This document shows positions 50,460-56,033 of a stretch of DNA of 56,033 bases, in pieces. The notes below the pieces were generated by a model. It worked only from the letters and a program-made list of their open reading frames with translations. It was not told the origin of the DNA and did no database searches. Position 1 is the stretch's first letter. Each line of letters opens with the position of its first letter. The DNA comes from Lachnospiraceae bacterium (lineage in GTDB: Bacteria > Bacillota > Clostridia > Lachnospirales > Lachnospiraceae), in NCBI GenBank assembly GCA_014799465.1, contig JAAVHZ010000065.1, positions 1 through 56,033 of the forward strand, in the 5' to 3' direction. A program made the translations under genes and the position numbers.

Positions 50460-53400
50460 ATGAAAATTTTATTAAAGAGTAATATGAAGCTGAATATGTT
50501 TCAACGATGTATCTATGTAATGCTGTGCATGGTGACTGCGATGAGCTATACACTTGCTCCGCTGACAGCAAGAGCTGCAGTATTACAGGACGATTATGAA
50601 GATGAATTTGAACAACAGAACAAAACATATGATAGTCTTGGCATTCTTGAGGATCAATACGACCTGATTGAACCCGCAAACAACAAATATCCAATTATTT
50701 CTCCGAGCAGTCAATATGACCAATACTATCCGCCTCTGTTTAAGGGGACATATGAGGAAGTTGAGAAATATTTTAAGGAAAATGGTATGACAGACGGAAT
50801 GCCTGTAGTTCCACCTACCAAGATTAAGGCTGAAAAATTTCTCGGATACTCCGCATATGATTTTAATGATGTGGTTGCTTCTGTAAATGGAAAACAGATA
50901 AAGGCGTATCAGGTAGCGGCAAACGCCATTATGGCAGGCTGCTCGGCAGAGCATCTGCCTGTATGTATCGCTTTCGCAGAGGCATTGGGCGACAAAGATT
51001 ATCTGGATTCGTTAAGCTCAGGGAAACTTACGCCTATGATGTATGTCAATGGTCCTGTTGCCCGTCAGATAGGTATAGATAATACTCAGGGTATGACTAC
51101 TGAAGAAACAAACATTGCTATTGCCCGCTTTATGGAACTTGCTCTTATTAATCTTGCAGGAATAAAGCGTACAAATGCTTTCGGTAATGTGCAGCCTTTG
51201 GTTTTTTCGGAAAATGATGAGGCTTGTTTGAAAATCGGCTGGGCACCACACCATGTTGAAAAAGGGTATAATCTGAATGATAATGTAATTACGGCAGCAT
51301 CGTTTGCAATGTGGGGCAACAATGTTACTCCGGCTACAGATTTGCCGGAGGAAATTATGAAGGTTCTTGCATGGGATATTACTGAGAAAAATCTCGGTGC
51401 TCTTGGCAGTGCTTCTGTTGATGATAATGCCAATGCCCATCGTCTTATTTTTATCACAGAGTCTGTAGCTGCAGCGTTGGCTGCCCAATATAAGTCAAAG
51501 GATGTCCTTGAGAACGCCCTTGTGAAGACAGCCCGCAGACCGCTATGGATGCGTACATACGCATATTATTATGCAAATACGGGCGGAGCACTCAGCAAAT
51601 CCTTCTTTGATGTCTACAATGAGTTGAAAGCTGCCCGGAAAGAAGATGCGAAATCAACGGTATCACCCCCATGGATGAACGGAATCACATACTCCGATAT
51701 CGACACGGTTGCTACAATGACGAAGGGTAACACCGACATCATCATCACGGGTGACAGTTCGCGAAACAAGACACAGGTGATGCCGGGTGGCATCTCGGTA
51801 TCAAGGGAAGTAAAGCTTTCAGACAAGTGGGATAAGCTTGTTACAAGTATGAATTACTTTCCTATATCGGACTTTAATCTGGTCAATCAGGATCATACAG
51901 TAACTCCTCCTGAGAACCTGCCGTCTGTTCTTACGAACGGCACCTACCGGATTCTCGATCCCACAACAGGCTCGAAATACCTTACCAGAGCAGGCAGACT
52001 GTACTTTGATTCTGCAACGGACACGCTATACTATTATGCGCAGGGTGCTTCAGCGAAAGCTTCCGTTGTTTTGGCTCCTGAGACAAATGCTGCTTTTATT
52101 TCCTACCTGACATATTTAGGTTATAACAGTTCGTTTACTGTTGATAACGGTAAACTGAAGGATATTACAATACGTTTTTCTTCAAATGACAGTAAGCTAA
52201 AAAATAACACGATAGCTTTGACAGACAAATCCTTTGGAAATCTTCTGTTGACGCTCCATGCGAACAATACAGAAAACAGTAATGCAGCGGGCGGTATGGC
52301 GAAGAATGGTGCAGTGGTAGAGCTGTCAGATACGGTAACATCCTATACTGTGAGCCTTGACGGTGATATTGTTATGGGTGACACAACAAATGCGGACTTT
52401 GTTAAGCTTAACGGCGATCGGGTTACTGTTGACACGACTGTGGAAGCAGGAGCAACTGCTATGATAGGATCGTTGAACCCAAATGGTACATATAGAACGA
52501 TGACATTTGTCAATGGTGGAGATGGTACTTATACCGTTACATATCATACCGCAAACACATTGTCGAAGACAGCGTCTGTAATTTATCTAAAGACTTCGTT
52601 AAATGGTATTGAAACAACTGATGCGTTTGAAAAAACAGATAACGATGATGTTGTTACCATTACAAAGGAGCTTGCTGCAGGTGATTATGAATTGATGGTG
52701 TATCATTCAGGCACGGATAAATGGTACGGAAAAGATGAGACCACAATTGAAGACACAGCGAATCGTTTAGTTTTGACTGCGGCGGGTTCAGGCTGCAAAC
52801 TAAACGCTAAAGGCGGTCAGTATGAATTTAAGTACGAATTGTTGACAAACAGGCTTTCTGTTTATCATTCCGAAAATAATCTTGCAACAGAACATATAAC
52901 AGAGACACCTACAACAGGAAGTTCCACGACAGAGACAACTGCAGCAGAAAGCTCCACGACAGAGTCGTCTGCAGCAGAAAGCTCCACGACAGAGTCGTCT
53001 GCAGCAGAAAGTTCCACAACAGAGTCGTCAGCAGCAGAAAGTTCCACGACAGAGTCGTCTGCAGCAGAAAGTTCCACGACAGAGTCGTCAGCAGCAGAAA
53101 GCTCCACGACAGAGTCGTCAGCAGCAGAAAGTTCCACGACAGAGACAACTGCAGCAGAAAGTTCCACAACAGAGAAACCTACAGCAGAAAGCTCCACGAC
53201 AGAGAAGCCTACAGCAGGAAGTTCCACGACAGAGACAACTGCAGCAGGATCTTCTACTACAAAGATTCCTACAACAATGAAGGATGAGCCTAAGGGTGCA
53301 GCGTTTAGTCCGTTGATTGCAAGGGCGACTAAAATTAAAAAGAACTCTATCACCCTCGGCTGGAAAAAGGTTAAGGGAGCTAAGAAGTATGTTGTTTATG

Positions 53401-53873
53401 CTAATACCTGCGGAAACAAAAAAAAGTTCAAGAAGGTTAAGACACTCGGCTCAGCCAAGAAATCACTCAAGGTAACCAAGGTTGCCGGCAAGAAGATGAA
53501 GAAGGGCACATATTACAAGTTCATTATCACTGCACTCAACTCTAAGAACAAGGTACTTGCTATTTCCAAGACAATCTATGTTGCGACCACGGGCGGAAAG
53601 GCAGGCAACTACAAGAATGTAGTGGTTAAGAAGAAAACAGTGACTCTGGCAAAGAAGGGAAAGAAGTTTAATCTAAAGGGCAAAACGGTAGTAGCAGACA
53701 AGAAGCACAAGGTTAAAAAGTATCGCAATATTAAGTACGAGAGCACCAATCCTAAGGTAGCTAAGGTAACCTCCAAGGGGGTAATCGTAGCAAAGAAGAA
53801 GGGCACCTGTTATGTATATGCTTACTCGCAGAGCGGTGTTTATCAAAAAGTCAAGGTTGTTGTTAAGAAATAA
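50460..53873 (+). CDS. Large secreted protein with 'DGxPVVPPT' domain, repeat linker, FN3 and Ig-like domains
   Basis: The 1137-residue protein has a signal peptide (hydrophobic about 18-32, cleavage near TARAA, 37-41). Residues about 88-480 form a domain shared with the next gene: MTDGMPVVPPTKIKAEKF, AANAIMAGCSAEHLPVC, ARRPLWMRTYAYYYANTG and TQVMPGGISV. A beta-rich stretch (about 485-810) includes two NEAT-like or Ig-like halves. Next come Ser/Thr/Glu/Ala 10-residue repeats (about 820-940), an FN3-like domain (about 950-1040) and a Big-type Ig-like domain (about 1050-1137). There is no LPXTG. It probably binds or modifies something outside the cell. The first domain is known as the partner of UGSC-type redox proteins in bacteria, but enzyme activity is not established. 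Confidence 0.7.
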   Translation: MKILLKSNMKLNMFQRCIYVMLCMVTAMSYTLAPLTARAAVLQDDYEDEFEQQNKTYDSLGILEDQYDLIEPANNKYPIISPSSQYDQYYPPLFKGTYEEVEKYFKENGMTDGMPVVPPTKIKAEKFLGYSAYDFNDVVASVNGKQIKAYQVAANAIMAGCSAEHLPVCIAFAEALGDKDYLDSLSSGKLTPMMYVNGPVARQIGIDNTQGMTTEETNIAIARFMELALINLAGIKRTNAFGNVQPLVFSENDEACLKIGWAPHHVEKGYNLNDNVITAASFAMWGNNVTPATDLPEEIMKVLAWDITEKNLGALGSASVDDNANAHRLIFITESVAAALAAQYKSKDVLENALVKTARRPLWMRTYAYYYANTGGALSKSFFDVYNELKAARKEDAKSTVSPPWMNGITYSDIDTVATMTKGNTDIIITGDSSRNKTQVMPGGISVSREVKLSDKWDKLVTSMNYFPISDFNLVNQDHTVTPPENLPSVLTNGTYRILDPTTGSKYLTRAGRLYFDSATDTLYYYAQGASAKASVVLAPETNAAFISYLTYLGYNSSFTVDNGKLKDITIRFSSNDSKLKNNTIALTDKSFGNLLLTLHANNTENSNAAGGMAKNGAVVELSDTVTSYTVSLDGDIVMGDTTNADFVKLNGDRVTVDTTVEAGATAMIGSLNPNGTYRTMTFVNGGDGTYTVTYHTANTLSKTASVIYLKTSLNGIETTDAFEKTDNDDVVTITKELAAGDYELMVYHSGTDKWYGKDETTIEDTANRLVLTAAGSGCKLNAKGGQYEFKYELLTNRLSVYHSENNLATEHITETPTTGSSTTETTAAESSTTESSAAESSTTESSAAESSTTESSAAESSTTESSAAESSTTESSAAESSTTESSAAESSTTETTAAESSTTEKPTAESSTTEKPTAGSSTTETTAAGSSTTKIPTTMKDEPKGAAFSPLIARATKIKKNSITLGWKKVKGAKKYVVYANTCGNKKKFKKVKTLGSAKKSLKVTKVAGKKMKKGTYYKFIITALNSKNKVLAISKTIYVATTGGKAGNYKNVVVKKKTVTLAKKGKKFNLKGKTVVADKKHKVKKYRNIKYESTNPKVAKVTSKGVIVAKKKGTCYVYAYSQSGVYQKVKVVVKK
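52919..53279 (+). repeat. About 12 tandem 30-bp repeats coding SSTTESSAAE
   Basis: Successive 30-base units differ by a few silent or A/T-for-G/C changes and keep frame, giving a Ser/Thr/Glu linker of about 120 residues. The units are close enough in sequence for slippage to change copy number without breaking the frame. Confidence 0.9.
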
Positions 53874-53923
53874 CGGACAACAGTTATAATACGCTTTTAC
53901 AATAAAAATGAAAGGATGATTTT

Positions 53924-55891
53924 ATGAGACTAAACATCGTTAAGCGCTTACTGTCGCTGGTGCTAGTGCCGGTGATTACGATCAGTACGGTCGCTGTGAA
54001 TTTTACATCATACGCAATAGCCGGGGTTGAAGCATCAAACGCCGAGCCCGCAAAAAACGAATATCAAATTGTATCCCCTGTGCCTTCAGGTTCATCAATT
54101 GAACCCATTACACAGCCTGCACGCCTTGACACTTTAAAGGGAAAAAAGATTGCGCTTGTCGGCGGAAGTTTTTCAGCTTCGGTAACGCATGCGGTAATTA
54201 GGGATATGCTTGAAACTGAATTTGGATGCATTACATATTATATGACTGATGAGATTGGCAAGAGCGGTACCTACAATCCTAACAGCGTCAGCGATAAATC
54301 TAAAGAGTTTCAAAAGAAACTCAAGGATTATGGGATTGATGCGGTTATCTCCGGTAACTGCGGCTGCGGCATCTGTACCGTAAAAGAAACAGGCAACGGT
54401 CTTGCCGCCGAGTATGCAGGTGTTCCTGCCGTTGTTGTCGGAGCCGAAGCATTTATACCTCAGATTGAGTCAACAGGTTATAATCGCGGCGTCCCTGTTG
54501 TCAGAACAGCCCATTATCCGGGTGCTTTTGCAAGTGATACCACTGAAGAACAGCAGAGAAAAGCCCATGAAATATTGTATCCACAGATTGTTGCGGCTCT
54601 TACGACAGAGATTACTCAGGAGGAAATAGACAGGATTGCGGGCGCTGTTGCGGGTGTAAACCATGACGATATTGTATTCACGGGTTCTTATGAGCGTGTT
54701 CAGCAGTTCTATGAAGTAAATGAAATGTCCGACGGTCTTACTGTTGTTCCGCCAACAAGGGAAAAGATAGAATACTATTTGAAATATACAACCTATGCCG
54801 CCACGGATATTGTGAACTTAAGAAATGGTGAGGTACAGGATGTTCCCCCTGCTAACAGAAAAATATACGCTTATCATGTTGCGGCAAATGCGATTATGGC
54901 AGGCTGTCCGCCCGAGTATATGCCCCTGTGTATTGCGATTACAAGATGCTTTGCCAACGGTAATTTTTATAAGTCGCTTGCAAGTACTCACGGTTGGACT
55001 CCGTATGTTCTTGTAAGCGGACCTATCGCACGTCAGCTTGGCTTCTCTTATGAGGATGGAATGATTAATGAAGAGGCAAACAAACTTCTGGGCAGATTTG
55101 TATCTCTTGCCATGTTGAATCTGGCAGGCTACAAGATCAAAGAAAACAGGATGGGTACCTTCGGATATATGCTTCCCTTCGCATTTGCTGAGGATGAGCA
55201 GACATGTCTTGACATTGGCTGGAATCCATACCATGTTGAGAAGGGCTATGACCTCAACACAAGTACAGTTACCTGCGGTTCAACTCTGACATGGGGCAAT
55301 CCGATTGATGTCGGCACTAAGGAACCAGACAAGGTATTACAGCTCCTCTCCTGGGATGTCACGGAAAAACAGCAGAACGGTCTCGGTAACACGAATCCTC
55401 GTGAGGCACGTATGATCTGGCTTACAAAGGATGCCGCCGCAACGCTTGCAAAAGCGGACGGCTGCAGTACTAAGACAGGTCTGAAAGATACGCTCATAGA
55501 TACCGCCCGAAGACCTCTCTGGATGCGTACATATGCTCACTACTGGGCGAATACCGGTTCTAAAATTCATTTGAACACGACCTTTGATGAACACTATAAT
55601 TCTATCAAAAAAGGTGCATCTACTGAAAATGTGGAACGAGATTATGTTTTATCCACACCTGTACCAGAGTGGCTTAAGGGTGTTGTGCCGTACGACACAA
55701 TTGATACAACGCAGACGATTGAAGCAAATAATACGGGCTTCGTGATTACCGGAGGCGATCTGAGCAGCCAGATCCAGATCATGCCTGGTGGTGACTGCTG
55801 TACATTTAATGTAAGTCTCCCCCGCAATTGGGATACATTGGTTGCACAGGAAGGATACAGCCCAATTGCTGATTACAAGCTTTCACAATAA
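53924..55891 (+). CDS. Secreted protein: UGSC-like redox domain plus 'DGLTVVPPT' domain
   Basis: The 655-residue protein begins with a signal peptide (about 8-33). Residues about 65-225 resemble a UGSC-type domain: KKIALVGGSFSASVTHAV, YGIDAVISGNCGCGICTV and GVPAVVVGAEAFI. UGSC proteins carry U-G-S-C in selenoprotein members; here the matching motif is C-G-I-C (within NCGCGIC), a Cys version. Residues about 265-650 carry the domain shared with the preceding gene (MSDGLTVVPPTREKIEY, AANAIMAGCPPEYMPLC, ARRPLWMRTYAHYWANTG). The gene follows the first secreted gene by 50 bases and AAAGGATG precedes the start. A secreted thiol-redox role is inference. GC content and codon use are higher than in neighbouring genes. 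Confidence 0.7.
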   Translation: MRLNIVKRLLSLVLVPVITISTVAVNFTSYAIAGVEASNAEPAKNEYQIVSPVPSGSSIEPITQPARLDTLKGKKIALVGGSFSASVTHAVIRDMLETEFGCITYYMTDEIGKSGTYNPNSVSDKSKEFQKKLKDYGIDAVISGNCGCGICTVKETGNGLAAEYAGVPAVVVGAEAFIPQIESTGYNRGVPVVRTAHYPGAFASDTTEEQQRKAHEILYPQIVAALTTEITQEEIDRIAGAVAGVNHDDIVFTGSYERVQQFYEVNEMSDGLTVVPPTREKIEYYLKYTTYAATDIVNLRNGEVQDVPPANRKIYAYHVAANAIMAGCPPEYMPLCIAITRCFANGNFYKSLASTHGWTPYVLVSGPIARQLGFSYEDGMINEEANKLLGRFVSLAMLNLAGYKIKENRMGTFGYMLPFAFAEDEQTCLDIGWNPYHVEKGYDLNTSTVTCGSTLTWGNPIDVGTKEPDKVLQLLSWDVTEKQQNGLGNTNPREARMIWLTKDAAATLAKADGCSTKTGLKDTLIDTARRPLWMRTYAHYWANTGSKIHLNTTFDEHYNSIKKGASTENVERDYVLSTPVPEWLKGVVPYDTIDTTQTIEANNTGFVITGGDLSSQIQIMPGGDCCTFNVSLPRNWDTLVAQEGYSPIADYKLSQ

Positions 55892-55957
55892 AGGAATGAT
55901 TTGTTCTTATAGACAAGGGGCTGTCGGTTAATATCGATTTTTAACACTCTAAACAAG

Positions 55958-56023
55958 AAATAAGAATATCCCTTGGAACTCTGTGTTTTACAGCATGAGA
56001 TTTTCCACGGGATATTCTTATTT
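55958..56023 (+). terminator. Long inverted repeat at the right end of the window
   Basis: AAATAAGAATATCCC (55958-55972) is complementary to GGGATATTCTTATTT (56009-56023), with inner TGGAA/TTCCA pairing. It is followed by TTTTAA near the end. It could terminate the secreted pair, or be the end of a mobile element continuing to the right. Confidence 0.6.
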
Positions 56024-56033
56024 AAGGTTTTAA

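Noticed and set aside
52919-53279. Regular repeats as a possible CRISPR array
   Set aside because: There are no unique spacers. Units are head to tail, in frame with a protein, and no cas genes are present.
52865-53353. Long open frame on the minus strand (162 codons) with repeated VVELSAADDS
   Set aside because: It is the mirror of the 30-bp repeats in the plus-strand secreted protein. It has no ribosome site, and the repetition alone keeps the frame open.
54353-54377. Selenocysteine in the UGSC-like motif of the last gene
   Set aside because: The codons at this motif are TGC/TGT for Cys, with no in-frame TGA.
1-56033. Reverse transcriptase, Avd or template repeat of a DGR inside the window
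   Set aside because: No protein with RT motifs (YxDD or similar) and no second copy of the variable-block flanks with AAY codons was found on either strand by reading.

Overview
The window is low-GC DNA that looks like a chromosomal segment of an anaerobic Firmicute of the Lachnospiraceae (Lachnospira / Eubacterium eligens / Roseburia type). The evidence is the gene families and their order: a YaaO–kinase–YaaR–HolB–RicT–TrmN6–RsmI block as in Bacillus, the sporulation-linked YyaC and SpmA, a T-box in front of leuS, Rpn-family and DUF6273 proteins, and AGGAGG-type ribosome sites throughout. No species is claimed.

Layout. 1–8.1 kb is accessory surface DNA: an Rpn-family nuclease-like gene, an XRE regulator, a large secreted multidomain protein (DUF6273, Ig-like, FN3, InlB-like repeat, a putative glycosidase module), a decayed mazF, and a membrane-anchored protein with two DUF6273 domains. 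8.1–10.5 kb (minus) is a flotillin operon. 10.7–13.3 kb carries endonuclease IV, a sirtuin and a PTS-IIC-like membrane protein. 13.5–18.4 kb carries a coiled-coil membrane protein, spore protease YyaC (minus) and a LysM / DUF5711 / CvpA operon, then tRNA-Cys. 18.5–28.7 kb is housekeeping: a Ca/Na antiporter, the YaaO-to-RsmI block and a GGDEF-EAL-REC-GGDEF c-di-GMP protein. 28.7–35.3 kb (minus) has spmA, degV, leuS with its T-box, two small paralogues and a frameshifted secreted cysteine peptidase. 35.5–49.3 kb is a full Ter-type stress island: phosphoribosyltransferase, StiP, CitE-like lyase, a YceG-domain/trypsin fusion, rhomboid, YceG, TelA, three TerD paralogues and a Ca2+ P-type ATPase. 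50.4–56 kb holds two large related secreted proteins, one with a Cys-Gly-x-Cys redox-like motif, whose base composition differs from the rest.

Most notable observations. (1) The three DUF6273 domains end in a short hypervariable block flanked by near-invariant WWLRS and GVRVALNL blocks. In the two best copies the variation sits in codon positions 1 and 2 of codons ending in C or T, while the codons between them are identical at the DNA level. That is the pattern expected of adenine-targeted diversity-generating retroelement (DGR) mutagenesis of AAY codons. No reverse transcriptase or template repeat is visible here, so any DGR would have to act from elsewhere or be extinct. (2) In the Ter island a trypsin-like protease is fused to a YceG-like domain and sits next to a rhomboid protease. 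(3) The secreted pair at the right end places a UGSC-like/'DGxxVVPPT' domain architecture outside the cell. (4) A palindromic element occurs three times, each copy at or within about 15 bases of a stop codon.
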